A stretch of 64,000 nucleotides of DNA from UBA11524 sp964383815 (lineage in GTDB: Bacteria; Bacillota; Clostridia; Christensenellales; Aristaeellaceae). This document shows, piece after piece, positions 41,901 through 48,891 of this stretch; the first letter of the stretch is position 1, and each line of letters opens with the position of its first letter. The notes beneath the pieces were generated by a model. That model did no database searches. It worked only from the letters and a program-made list of their open reading frames with translations, and had not been told where the DNA came from. A program made the position numbers and the translations under genes. The stretch is taken from positions 11,117 to 75,116 of the forward strand of contig CAYLIC010000004.1 in the NCBI GenBank assembly GCA_964383815.1, written 5' to 3'.

Positions 41901-42212
41901 GGCGCGCTGGTAACCTCCCTGAATGGCAACAAGGCCATCATCTTCACCGTGAAAAACGATGCGCTGGTCCAGGGCGAGGCTACCTATTCCGGCACCTTCA
42001 ACAAGGAGCAGCCCACGCTGAGCCGGATGCTGGTGTGCGTTGTGCTGGGCCAGGGTGACCTGGATATTCTCAACGATCTGTATGAGGGCTACACCTTTGA
42101 TGTCAGCATCAACGGCATTGCCAGCTCTCCTGCATCGCTGAACTCGCTGACCTACCGCCAGCCGGAGGATGCTTTCGGCAGCCGGCAGAATAGCTTCTTC
42201 AAACAGAAGTAA
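38964..42212 (+). CDS. Secreted Ig/MBG/TSP3-repeat surface protein
   Basis: This 1,082-residue exported protein has a signal peptide (about 1-28, ALADG). Five 77-residue Ig-like repeats follow (about 42-415; the core motif is LIYNGQEQKPTVTVKDGAT, and copies 3-5 are identical). Next come an MBG-like domain (QALQKYCGTVEPELTAVVTG), two more beta domains and calcium-binding TSP3-like repeats (DTDGDGLNDTFE, DTDHDGLDDLQE, DTDGDGLTDSEE). A C-terminal region resembling a beta-propeller ends the protein. There is no LPxTG motif or C-terminal membrane anchor. It may be an adhesin or a ligand for the vWA or kinase ectodomains. AAGGAG precedes the ATG; the gene ends the first T7SS transcription unit. Confidence 0.85.
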   Translation: MKRTKRLIALVLVCLSCICATAAALADGLSTPSDLKNITITLSPDTFTYNGQEQKPAVTVTDGAKTLEEDVDYTLSFTGNTTNVGTVTVTVTGMGNYTGSATKNYNINAKTISDDAVTLSATELIYNGQEQKPTVTVKDGATPMKETEDYTVTFTGDTTNVGTVTVTVTGKGNYTGSVTMTYTITPKNVSETNASLSATELIYNGQEQKPTVTVKDGATTMKENEDYTVTFTGDTTNVGTVTVTVTGKGNYTGSVTMTYTITPKNVSETNASLSATELIYNGQEQKPTVTVKDGATTMKENEDYTVTFTGDTTNVGTVTVTVTGKGNYTGSVTMTYTITPKNVSETNASLSATELIYNGQEQKPTVTVKDGATTMKENEDYTVTFTGDTTNVGTVTVTVTGKGNYTGSVTMTYDIQRKPVTVTAQALQKYCGTVEPELTAVVTGLVDEADPIAYTLERAAGEAVGEYAITVTGEKEQGNYEVTFVDSKMTIGYAPVPAIRATLDGTINEEWYFGEPVKVSYRGYTIAKDAEWAIDENGVTGFAAYITCADGYVQVTCRLRGEDGAITEPVTVSYKQDTKTPEFTLNDNTTQVSLVATDKPGEGLIDISQASGVIISLWHNDRLEDEIKLEEMDPEKVTEADYTRAGNWVFYQPGKYVITITDVAGNEVEVFNRTFIDTDGDGLNDTFELSFDSDPAEVDTDHDGLDDLQEYQHKTNPRDADTDGDGLTDSEELANGLNPNKVDTDDDGVDDMRALLMKNYYGFGDTFSAVNIRLGFMMNAAAPALTNEEMEAALNTLTEVGRSYLEAMNITPYERKGGKVIFRGDKSINLQKFKNVNYVKSNADGSMLFGIYREENLLVAFTTMNGIMRPTAAWSLEEIFGGSYSDYAVVGSDGAQLLAIAPWDAENNCTLTNIAIIMPETGKVWQIKDSVGASKFEVSPAGDKIAYLLGGVANLLDLITCNPLDAYTAAADTVFFMADGALVTSLNGNKAIIFTVKNDALVQGEATYSGTFNKEQPTLSRMLVCVVLGQGDLDILNDLYEGYTFDVSINGIASSPASLNSLTYRQPEDAFGSRQNSFFKQK
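39087..40205 (+). repeat. Five 231-bp tandem repeats, three identical
   Basis: Repeat units start at 39087, 39318, 39549, 39780 and 40011. Units 3, 4 and most of 5 appear identical base for base, unit 2 differs at a few positions and unit 1 is diverged. The pattern implies recent expansion and possible copy-number variation, or collapse in assemblies. Confidence 0.92.
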
Positions 42213-42227
42213 GCACTGACCACAGCG

Positions 42228-42266
42228 GCTTCCCGCCCGTGTACGCACTGGGCGGGAAGCTTTTTT
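42228..42266 (+). terminator. Strong terminator ending the first T7SS unit
   Basis: GCTTCCCGCCC (42228-42238) and GGGCGGGAAGC (42250-42260) pair perfectly, followed by six T. Confidence 0.95.
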
Positions 42267-42270
42267 CCAT

Positions 42271-42332
42271 TCGTCGGAAAAAACGGGCATTTGGTCGAAA
42301 AATATACTATATTTTGCCGGATTGACTATACT
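42271..42332 (+). promoter_or_regulatory. WXG100 cluster promoter with 21-bp-spaced direct repeats
   Basis: The motif GTCGGAAAAA (from 42273) recurs as GTCGAAAAAT (from 42294), a 21-base spacing typical of paired LytTR sites. An AT-rich promoter region follows with a TATACT -10 candidate at 42327-42332; its -35 is weak, as in activator-dependent promoters. The repeats would sit at about -66 to -36. Confidence 0.5.
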
Positions 42333-42376
42333 AAAATCATCAACCGCGAGGTTAAGAAGAAAGGAAGGGACATTTC

Positions 42377-42664
42377 ATGAGTATGATCGTGACCATTAGG
42401 GCAATTCTGAAGTATTGCAATGATGCCAGGCAAGCGCAGTCGCTGTTGGATGAAGCCAACAATGCGATGAAGCAGGCCGCCGAAGAGCTGTGCTCCGTTT
42501 CCAGCGGCGATTGGGCGGTGGCCTTCATGGAAGAGCAGAACAAGACGGAGAGCTGGGTGCAGAAGATGATCAGCATCGGCGCCGAGTACATCGAGACTCT
42601 GCAGAAGGTTGCTACAAAGTATGAAGAGGCCGAAAGATCGATCCAACAGCGGATCGGCCTCTGA
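42377..42664 (+). CDS. WXG100-family protein (1 of 4 in cluster)
   Basis: This 95-residue two-helix protein has SSGDWAVAF at the central turn and a C-terminal YEEAE that fits a YxxxE-type export signal. AAGGAAGGG precedes the ATG. It is the first gene of a separate transcription unit after the terminator at 42266 and before three similar genes, and is probably a secreted EsxA-like substrate or chaperone half. It differs enough from the next three to suggest heterodimers. Confidence 0.8.
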   Translation: MSMIVTIRAILKYCNDARQAQSLLDEANNAMKQAAEELCSVSSGDWAVAFMEEQNKTESWVQKMISIGAEYIETLQKVATKYEEAERSIQQRIGL

Positions 42665-42694
42665 TGATTCACAATTAGAAAGGAGTGCTAATCC

Positions 42695-43021
42695 ATGGCT
42701 GATATTCAGAAAGTTAGTGTACAAGACATTGAAGCGTGCAAGGCTCGCTATTTGACCGCCCTGTCCACCCTTCAGGAATGCGTTGCGAAGTATGAAAAGT
42801 CCTTGAACGACCTGAGCAATGACTACACCGGCAGAGCCTTCGCCATCATGAGCGCCAAGGTGGTGAAGATGTCCCTGGATCTGAAAAAATCCTTTGAGAA
42901 GCTGACCGATGTGGTGAGCGAGCTGGGCGAGGTGAAGGACATCTACGAGGAAAACGAAAGCAATATCTCCTCCCGCGCTAACAGCCTGGACGTGGGCACC
43001 GCCAGCCCCTTCCAGGAGTAA
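42695..43021 (+). CDS. WXG100-family protein (2 of 4)
   Basis: This 108-residue helical hairpin protein has NDYTGRAFAIM at the turn (Tyr-Thr-Gly in place of Trp-x-Gly) and YEENE near the end of helix 2. AAAGGAG precedes the ATG. It has a longer C-terminal tail (VGTASPFQE) than its neighbours. Confidence 0.82.
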   Translation: MADIQKVSVQDIEACKARYLTALSTLQECVAKYEKSLNDLSNDYTGRAFAIMSAKVVKMSLDLKKSFEKLTDVVSELGEVKDIYEENESNISSRANSLDVGTASPFQE

Positions 43022-43056
43022 ACCGGAGCGAACGAAGGTAGAAAGGAAGTATAAGC

Positions 43057-43350
43057 ATGAACGTTTTGGAAGTAACGTTATCTGAGATTGAAAACGCCGC
43101 TGCAAAGATTGCCACGCAGAATGAGGCCTTCCGCGATGCGGCAGCCGCACTGAAGAGCGCCACCGGCACCCTGAGCGACAGCTGGACTGGCGTTGCCCAC
43201 GATGATTTCGTTTCCGTGATGGAGGAGCGCCTTGCCTGGTATGAGCAGATGGCCACCATCGTTGACGACTATGTGACGATGCTGAAGGAAGCTGCCGCCA
43301 AGTATGAAGAGACGGATGGCCGCGCCACGGCAGCTATCCGCAAACGGTAA
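43057..43350 (+). CDS. WXG100-family protein (3 of 4)
   Basis: This 97-residue protein has a canonical SWTG turn (about residue 42) and a YEETD C-terminal motif matching the YxxxD/E export signal. AGAAAGGAAG precedes the ATG at 43057. It is the most typical WXG100 member of the cluster and a good candidate for the main secreted dimer. Confidence 0.9.
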   Translation: MNVLEVTLSEIENAAAKIATQNEAFRDAAAALKSATGTLSDSWTGVAHDDFVSVMEERLAWYEQMATIVDDYVTMLKEAAAKYEETDGRATAAIRKR

Positions 43351-43392
43351 GAAATAACGATTGACTGATTATTCCGAAGGAGGATTTGCAAA

Positions 43393-43731
43393 ATGGCAGA
43401 TATTAGCGAAGCCAGAATTACAGTAACAGAGGAAGCGTTCCAAACCGCGCTGTCCCAGTTCACTAACTGCAAGGACAAGCTCACCATTGCATACCTGCAG
43501 GAGATTTCCGCTGTGTTTACCCTGGACTCTTCCTGGAATGGTGACGCCAGCGAAACCTTCAAGGCCCGCTTCCTGGAGCTGCAGGAAAAGCTGAAGACCA
43601 GCGACCAGACCATGGAGAAGGCCATTAACGACCTGCAGGCCGCGCTGAACATTTACAGCGAGACCGAGAGCGAGGCAAGCTCTCTCCTCGAATCAATGAC
43701 GGATACGACCGATCCTTTTGCTGAGGGCTGA
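43393..43731 (+). CDS. WXG100-family protein (4 of 4)
   Basis: This 112-residue protein has a canonical SSWNG turn (about residue 48), YSETESE at the end of helix 2 and a short acidic tail (TTDPFAEG). GAAGGAGG precedes the ATG. The gene is followed by a terminator, so the four WXG100 genes form one unit. Confidence 0.9.
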   Translation: MADISEARITVTEEAFQTALSQFTNCKDKLTIAYLQEISAVFTLDSSWNGDASETFKARFLELQEKLKTSDQTMEKAINDLQAALNIYSETESEASSLLESMTDTTDPFAEG

Positions 43732-43740
43732 TGAAACCAC

Positions 43741-43776
43741 GCGGGAGGAAGACGGATCTTTCTCCCGCTTCTTTTT
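43741..43776 (+). terminator. Terminator after the WXG100 cluster
   Basis: GCGGGAG (43741-43747) pairs with CTCCCGC (43762-43768), followed by TTCTTTTT. The remaining bases to 43876 hold no gene. Confidence 0.85.
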
Positions 43777-43876
43777 GGCAGGGACGCTGCCAGACGAATG
43801 CGGCATTGCACCGCCCCTGCACAAGGGCGCCGAAACATCCGCATTTGACCATAGGAAGAGATGAGGACAGACGGAG

Positions 43877-45232
43877 ATGAAGAACCAAATCGTCATTGAT
43901 CCTGAAGTCTTGAGCGATCTTACTGCGCAGCTGAAGCGGCTTTCCTCTTCGCTGCAGGATTGTCAGCAGAGTGTAAGCAGAATAAACCTTACGGCTGATA
44001 CCGGAGCGAATATCTCGCTGCATTCAAGCACAAGGCTAACCTTTACAGGGTATCAGATGCGTGCACAGAATGCCCAGGAACAGTTGGAAAGCACCAAGAC
44101 TGCACTGAAGAAGATAAGCAGCGAAACAGAAAGCCTGGCAAGAGCTGTTACCAGGGTGAAGGACATCTTCGAAGAAAACGAGCGGGAACTGGTTGGGAAA
44201 ATCGAAAGCATAGCTTCCGGAAATGACATTGGCGGGCAATACCAAGCTGGAGTCATCTCCTGGGGAATGGTTGACTACCTTTTCCAGCATGAGCCGCTCG
44301 TTGGCCCCGATACAAGACAGCTGTTTAAGGAAAGTGAAACCATCGATCTCGGTGAGCTGAGCAAAGAGATGGCAAACGGCGGAGCCGATGATGATAACGA
44401 TTCCCTTTTCGGTCGGTTTGCTAAACTTGCATGTGGTGCCAGCTGTGGCATGACGAACAGCATCTACTCCATGCGCAGCACCCAGACCTCCGCCGATGGC
44501 AGGACGACAACGGACTACATGCTGGACGTTGGCAAGCTGGACATTGGAGCGGGGTATGACGCCCACCTCTTTACCGAGGTGACTGATGTATTTGGCAACA
44601 AGTATCTCGTGTTTTCTCCTGGCGTTGAAGCGCATGGTGGCGCAAGCTACACCGTGCTTGACACCGAAATTTCCTCTGAATATGAGCTGATTGACGGTGT
44701 GACGCTCAGCTCCAAGTCCAACCTTGTTATTGGCAAGATTGGCGTTAATGCAGATGGCAAGATTGGCTTTTATGATGGCGAGTTTGTTGCCCAAGCGTCG
44801 GGCTCGGCCGAAGTAATCCTGCTTGAAGCATCGCAGGAGTATGGTGTTGAGGTTGGCGGCGTGAAGGCCAAAGGTTCGGCTGGCGTTTCCGTTGGCCTCG
44901 GTGCTCATGGTAAAGTTGGCTATAAGGATGGCACGTTCTCGTATGATTTCGGTGCCGCTGTGGGCATTGGCGTCACCATGAAGGGTGAAATCGACGTAAG
45001 CGGACTGGTTGAGAACATTCGCGACGGTATGGTGAAGATTGACGGAAATATTTCCGAGTTCGTCGGCGATGTTTCCGACAGCGTATCGGAATTCGTGGAC
45101 GATGTAGGCCAGGGCGCAAAGAGATTTGTCAATGATGTTGGCAAGGGTGCTGAGAAATTTGTTGGCAACGTTGGCAAGGGTGCAAAGAAATTTGTGTCCG
45201 GCTTAGGCAATAGCATCAGTGGTCTTTTCTAA
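43877..45232 (+). CDS. WXG-like helical N-terminus fused to a beta-rich C-terminal domain, candidate T7SS effector
   Basis: In this 451-residue protein, residues 1-115 are a helical hairpin of WXG/LXG type (DPEVLSDLTAQLKRL, then an IFEENEREL end). The middle (about 200-380) is Gly- and Val-rich beta structure with repeated SVGLGAHGKVGYKDG-like strands. The C-terminus (about 385-451) repeats an amphipathic 11-residue unit (VGKGAEKF, VGKGAKKF) that could insert in membranes. No signal peptide is seen, consistent with T7SS export. Its sequence is somewhat less GC-rich than the flanking genes. I do not recognise a known toxin fold. The DUF4176 gene downstream is a common companion of T7SS effectors. 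Confidence 0.65.
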   Translation: MKNQIVIDPEVLSDLTAQLKRLSSSLQDCQQSVSRINLTADTGANISLHSSTRLTFTGYQMRAQNAQEQLESTKTALKKISSETESLARAVTRVKDIFEENERELVGKIESIASGNDIGGQYQAGVISWGMVDYLFQHEPLVGPDTRQLFKESETIDLGELSKEMANGGADDDNDSLFGRFAKLACGASCGMTNSIYSMRSTQTSADGRTTTDYMLDVGKLDIGAGYDAHLFTEVTDVFGNKYLVFSPGVEAHGGASYTVLDTEISSEYELIDGVTLSSKSNLVIGKIGVNADGKIGFYDGEFVAQASGSAEVILLEASQEYGVEVGGVKAKGSAGVSVGLGAHGKVGYKDGTFSYDFGAAVGIGVTMKGEIDVSGLVENIRDGMVKIDGNISEFVGDVSDSVSEFVDDVGQGAKRFVNDVGKGAEKFVGNVGKGAKKFVSGLGNSISGLF

Positions 45233-45346
45233 GCAAATAGAGGAATTGAACCTTGCATGCCGAATACATGCCTGGAAAGCCTTCCCGGCGGGTTCGATTC
45301 GCTAACTGAATGATAGACTACTGCAGAAAAAAAGGGGGAACATGAC

Positions 45347-45631
45347 ATGTTTTTTCAGGGGATTCTGCCTGTTGGTTCTGTTGTTATGCTCAACGGCGGC
45401 AACCATCGCCTGATGGTGACCGGGTATGCCCAAAAGCTGCAGGACAGCGATGAACTGTACGATTATGTTGGCTGCCTGTGGCCCGAAGGACATACCTCTC
45501 CTGACAAGAATTACGTTTTCAATCAGGATGCCATTGATACGGTTTATTTCCTTGGCTATCAGACGGATGGCCAGCAGGTGTTTGCTGCAAAGCTCAGCGC
45601 CGCCCTGGCAGAGCATCGCGCAAAGAAATAA
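45347..45631 (+). CDS. DUF4176 T7SS-associated protein
   Basis: This 94-residue protein has the DUF4176 pattern LPVGSVVMLNGGNHRLMVTG, YDYVGCLWPEGH and a NQDAIDTVYFLGY end. Such proteins occur in Firmicutes T7SS effector modules, where a chaperone or immunity role has been proposed; the exact role is unproven. AAAGGGGG precedes the ATG at 45347. It directly follows the candidate effector gene and is the last gene of the locus. Confidence 0.82.
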   Translation: MFFQGILPVGSVVMLNGGNHRLMVTGYAQKLQDSDELYDYVGCLWPEGHTSPDKNYVFNQDAIDTVYFLGYQTDGQQVFAAKLSAALAEHRAKK

Positions 45632-45680
45632 AACTGCATAGGTTCAGCCGTCAACAATCGGCATCTGGCAAAGCATTACC

Positions 45681-45739
45681 GCAACAAGCCTCCTTGTGGC
45701 TCCTTCCAGCTGGCAAGGAGGTCTTGTTGCGCTTTTTTT
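45681..45739 (+). terminator. Terminator closing the T7SS locus
   Basis: GCAACAAG and CTCCTTG (45681-45696) pair with CAAGGAG and CTTGTTGC (45714-45730); seven T follow. No gene is seen between here and 45877. Confidence 0.92.
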
Positions 45740-45835
45740 GTCCACGATACAGGGCGGTGCGGTTCCCAATGCGCAGCACCAGCCGGAGGAAATTCACCTG
45801 TCATGTCATCACCTTCTTCGCCTGTTCGCCTTCAG

Positions 45836-45869
45836 CAATACAAAATCCTCTGCATTTTCACGCAGAGGA
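45836..45869 (-). terminator. Terminator of the LysM gene
   Basis: On the minus strand TCCTCTGC (45862-45869) pairs with GCAGAGGA (45846-45853), followed by TTTTGTATTG. Confidence 0.85.
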
Positions 45870-45877
45870 CGGACCCG

Positions 45878-46615
45878 TTAGGGAATGCAAATCATTATGC
45901 CGGGCTGGGAGAAATCCGTGGGCAGCAGGGTGGGATTCAGCATCAGCAGGCGGCCTGGGGTGGTGTTCAGCTGCCGGGCGATGGAGGCCAGGGTGTCACC
46001 ATCCTGCACGGCATAGCTGCGGGTGCAGCTCTCACGCATGCCGGCGGGCGGCGCACAATAGGCCGTGCCAGCCACCAGCCCGCCGGGACGCAGGCTGGGG
46101 TTGGCGCTGCGCATGGCCTTGTAGCTCACGTTCAGGTCAATCAGCAGGTCGGCATAGGTCTGGCCCATGTGCACACGCTGGGCGCTGTAGCCCACGGGGC
46201 AGGAAAGGCCTGGCGCAGGCGCAACGGTGTTGTTGTCCGCCGCGGTACCGTCCTGCACGGGAGCACCGGGGCTTGCGTCCGCCGGGATGCAAATCACGTC
46301 GCCGGCAGCCAGGTCGGTCACATCAGGGTTGCGCTCGCTGAGCGCCAGCTGGGTCATGCCCAGCTTCTGGGCGATGGAGGCCAGGGTTTCACCCTGCTGG
46401 GCGGTGTAGGGCTGGCCGCTCTGGCAGGTGAGGGACTGAGATGGCATGCAGATTTCCGTGCCGGGGGTAATGGTGGCGAAATCCACACCGGTGTTGTTCA
46501 GCCGAATGGCCTGGATGGTGGTGCTGTTGCTGCGGGCCACGGAGGCCAGGGTGTCGCCGCTGCGCCAGATGTAATACCCGGCGCCACGGGGGCAGATGCG
46601 GTTTTGCTGTTCCAT
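45878..46615 (-). CDS. Protein with four LysM domains
   Basis: This 245-residue protein consists of four LysM-like modules (about 12-58, 68-112, 145-190 and 200-245), each with a YxxxxGDTLASxA-type start (YIWRSGDTLASVARS, YTAQQGETLASIAQ, YAVQDGDTLASIARQ; module 3 is diverged). Each module ends near a Cys-Ile-Pro or Cys-x-Pro, suggesting disulfides between modules. No signal peptide or enzymatic domain is present. LysM binds peptidoglycan or chitin, so non-classical export or spore-coat location is possible. AAGGAGGG precedes the ATG. Confidence 0.85.
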   Translation of the reverse strand: MEQQNRICPRGAGYYIWRSGDTLASVARSNSTTIQAIRLNNTGVDFATITPGTEICMPSQSLTCQSGQPYTAQQGETLASIAQKLGMTQLALSERNPDVTDLAAGDVICIPADASPGAPVQDGTAADNNTVAPAPGLSCPVGYSAQRVHMGQTYADLLIDLNVSYKAMRSANPSLRPGGLVAGTAYCAPPAGMRESCTRSYAVQDGDTLASIARQLNTTPGRLLMLNPTLLPTDFSQPGIMICIP

Positions 46616-46634
46616 GATGAGCCCTCCTTGCGAA

Positions 46635-46663
46635 TTGATTCCGCCTTCAGTTTATGGTACAAT
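46635..46663 (+). promoter_or_regulatory. Promoter of the SGNH hydrolase gene
   Basis: TTGATT (46635-46640), 17 bases, TACAAT (46658-46663) with TGg extension. Confidence 0.75.
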
Positions 46664-46708
46664 GGGCAAAGGGTGCGGCGAAGGCTGCGCCAAACGGAGG
46701 AATGCAGG

Positions 46709-47359
46709 ATGAAACACGTTCTTTGCTATGGGGATTCCAACACATGGGGATTTGTGCCCGGCACAGGAAAACGGTATGACGAGCACACCCGCTGGACGGG
46801 CGTGCTGGCGGATGCTCTCGGGCCGGACTGGCGGGTGCATGAGGATGGCCTGAATGCCCGCATGAGCTATTTTGATTCGCCCTTCAAGGGTGACGTTGAC
46901 CTGAATGGCGGGCACACCTTTCCCGGCGCGCTGGACGGACAGAAGCCGCTGGACGCGGTGGTGATCTGCCTGGGCACCAACGACCTGAAGTGCCACCCGG
47001 CATGGCATGCATCCCAGGGCGTGGGGCGGCTGGTGAACTATGCCCAGCATATCGACCAGCTGAACCCGTGGGGTGAGCATGTTTTCCGCAACGGGCCGAA
47101 GATTCTGGTTATAACGCCCATTGCCATTGGGGAGGAGCTGGCAACCCGGGATGTGCAGGACGACCTGGCTGGCAAGCATGAGGAATCCCGCAAGTTCCCG
47201 GAGCTGTTCCGCGAGCTGTGCGCCGGTATGGGTGTGGCCTGCCTGAATGCCCAGGAGCTGGCGGAACCATCCGCCATCGACTGTGTGCACATGCTGCCGG
47301 AAGGCCACCGGGCCTTAGGCCTGGCTGTGGCGGAAAAGCTGCGGGACATGGTGGAATGA
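46709..47359 (+). CDS. SGNH/GDSL-family hydrolase
   Basis: This 216-residue cytoplasmic esterase-type enzyme has block I GDSNTWG (Ser about 10), the block III region LGTNDLKCH and block V DCVHMLPEGHRALG with the catalytic Asp and His. Relatives are arylesterases or carbohydrate deacetylases. The ATG at 46709 follows CGGAGG; the open frame extends far upstream but that part is antisense to the LysM gene. It is monocistronic with its own promoter. Confidence 0.9.
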   Translation: MKHVLCYGDSNTWGFVPGTGKRYDEHTRWTGVLADALGPDWRVHEDGLNARMSYFDSPFKGDVDLNGGHTFPGALDGQKPLDAVVICLGTNDLKCHPAWHASQGVGRLVNYAQHIDQLNPWGEHVFRNGPKILVITPIAIGEELATRDVQDDLAGKHEESRKFPELFRELCAGMGVACLNAQELAEPSAIDCVHMLPEGHRALGLAVAEKLRDMVE

Positions 47360-47386
47360 AAAAAGCGCCGACGATTTGGGCGGCGT
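47359..47386 (-). terminator. Minus-strand terminator, probably for the amide hydrolase transcript
   Basis: On the minus strand ACGCCG (47381-47386) pairs with CGGCGC (47365-47370), followed by six T. The region 47387-47694 otherwise has no gene. Confidence 0.6.
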
Positions 47387-47616
47387 TCGCAAAACGATTA
47401 AACCGACCCATGGTTGCAATCATAGGTCAGTTTTGTTTGTTGCAGCGGGCAGGAGCGCCCCTGGCTTTTTTGTGGCAGCAAATTCCACGGTATACGCGGT
47501 AGGTGTATAGAAGTGCACCGCTACTGTTCAGCAACAAGGTCAACCCGATGAAACTTTCCTCCATGTTGCCCTTCTATAACAAGCACGAAGTCTTTTAAGC
47601 AAGCTGCATATGCAAG

Positions 47617-47650
47617 AACAGCCACAACAGATCAAACTGCTGTGGCTGTT
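47617..47650. repeat. Perfect inverted repeat downstream of the amide hydrolase gene
   Basis: AACAGCCACA (47617-47626) and TGTGGCTGTT (47641-47650) are exact complements. On the minus strand it lies 45 bases beyond the hydrolase stop and may help end that transcript, although the T-run is poor. Confidence 0.55.
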
Positions 47651-47694
47651 AACTGTTTTGTGGCTGCCGCCCTTTTGCCGGCGCTTTTGCTTTC

Positions 47695-48795
47695 TTAGCG
47701 GAATTGGTTGGTGTTCAGGTCGTAGTGCAGGGTGGTGTCCCAGTGGCGGCGGAGGACAATGTCCAGGGTCAGCGCGGTGTTGTTGTAGTCCAGGGACCAC
47801 TGGGTGTTGCTGGTCACATCCTCCGGGTTAGGCTCCTGGGCGGCGGCCTGCAGGGCCTGCCACACGGTGGCGGTGGTGGGGTTCGCCTCGGCGGCGAGCA
47901 CGGCCTCAATAGCGTCGAACCGCTCCCGTCCGTGGCCGTAAATGCCGTTCTTCTGGTTGGGCAGCACCTGATCCTTATACTGGATGAAGAAGTTGGTAAT
48001 CACATCGGTCCTGGTGGCAACCAGGGGACGGGCGGGATCCTCCGGGTCATACTCCACAATGCGTCCATCGCCGGTGGCATCGGTGATGTAGAAGTGGTAG
48101 TCCCGCCCGGCAACGGCATACATGTCATAGCCTGCCAGCAGGTCAACGGCCTCCTGGGTGGTGGCAGCCCTGTCCAGCACCAGGCGGATGGCAATGGAGG
48201 TGCTGATGTCCGGCTTGTCGGTCTGGTGGTGGACAGGCTCGCTGTCCAGGGTCAGCACGGCGATGGAAACGCCCTTTTCGTTCATGCCGTCCAGGCAGAT
48301 GAAGGGAGCCGTCAGCGTTGCCATCTTTTGCTTCAGGCCTGCCTGCGCATCGTTGGCGGCAATGTTGTCCAGGGCGGCAAGCGCCACGGACTTATAGCCG
48401 TTCCTGGGCGTGCAGTATACCACCATGGCGGAGGTGTTCAGCTTGAAATCGTAATTGCGGCCCATATGCACCTGGCCATCCGTGGCCTTCAGGGTCAGCG
48501 CAGAGCAGCCGAAGGAGGGCGCCTTCATGTGGATGGGCAACAGGGGCAGCGCCTCCTGCACAATGGCATCGATGAAGGACTGGTTGTCCGTAATGCCCTT
48601 GGCAATGATGGCGTCCAGGTCGTAATCGTAGGCTACGTTCATGCGGTAGACGTTGTAGCCATCGTCGAAATCGGTGAGCTTTTCAACGGATGCCATGGTC
48701 TGGAAGCGCGTCCAGTACAAACAGCAAAAAACAATGCAGCAGGCCAGCACCAGGGTTAGCAGTACCAGGAGAATGTTCTTGACAGCTTTTGCCAT
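47695..48795 (-). CDS. Linear amide C-N hydrolase (Ntn, choloylglycine hydrolase-like)
   Basis: This 366-residue protein has an N-terminal membrane anchor (about 6-28) and an Ntn-hydrolase domain. The likely nucleophile Cys is in APSFGCSALTLKATDG (about 98), followed by HMGRNYDF and ICLDGMNEKGVSIAVL. Relatives include penicillin V acylase, bile-salt hydrolase and carcinine hydrolase types, usually with the Cys exposed after processing. Here the long N-terminal part would have to be cleaved or the Cys used differently, so the activity is uncertain. GGAGGAA precedes the ATG. It is downstream of trkH but has its own promoter. Confidence 0.8.
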   Translation of the reverse strand: MAKAVKNILLVLLTLVLACCIVFCCLYWTRFQTMASVEKLTDFDDGYNVYRMNVAYDYDLDAIIAKGITDNQSFIDAIVQEALPLLPIHMKAPSFGCSALTLKATDGQVHMGRNYDFKLNTSAMVVYCTPRNGYKSVALAALDNIAANDAQAGLKQKMATLTAPFICLDGMNEKGVSIAVLTLDSEPVHHQTDKPDISTSIAIRLVLDRAATTQEAVDLLAGYDMYAVAGRDYHFYITDATGDGRIVEYDPEDPARPLVATRTDVITNFFIQYKDQVLPNQKNGIYGHGRERFDAIEAVLAAEANPTTATVWQALQAAAQEPNPEDVTSNTQWSLDYNNTALTLDIVLRRHWDTTLHYDLNTNQFR

Positions 48796-48829
48796 GGATT
48801 ATTCCTCCTTTGGGATGTTTGCTGGCTTC

Positions 48830-48859
48830 ATTTTACCATAGGCAGGCATGGAAATGCAA
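48830..48859 (-). promoter_or_regulatory. Promoter of the amide hydrolase gene
   Basis: Minus strand TTGCAT (48854-48859), 18 bases, TAAAAT (48830-48835) with TGg extension. Confidence 0.6.
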
Positions 48860-48891
48860 TTCATCTATGGCAAAAAATGAAGAAAAGCCGA

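Noticed and set aside
39087..42290. Minus-strand open frame of over 1,000 codons
   Set aside because: It is the reverse shadow of the repeat protein gene. It has no ribosome-binding site, its composition is His/Val/Gly-rich, and its repeats merely mirror the plus-strand repeats.
45240..45310. tRNA-like sequence (GGGTTCGATTC resembling a T-loop)
   Set aside because: No acceptor, D or anticodon stems can be formed around it on either strand.
20724..45631. EsaA (YueB) or EssA gene inside the T7SS locus
   Set aside because: No protein with the EsaA pattern of several membrane helices and a long extracellular domain, and no short EssA-like gene, is present between the kinase and DUF4176 genes.
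45803..46708. In-frame upstream extension of the SGNH hydrolase
   Set aside because: This part is antisense to the LysM gene; the true ATG at 46709 has a ribosome-binding site and its own promoter.
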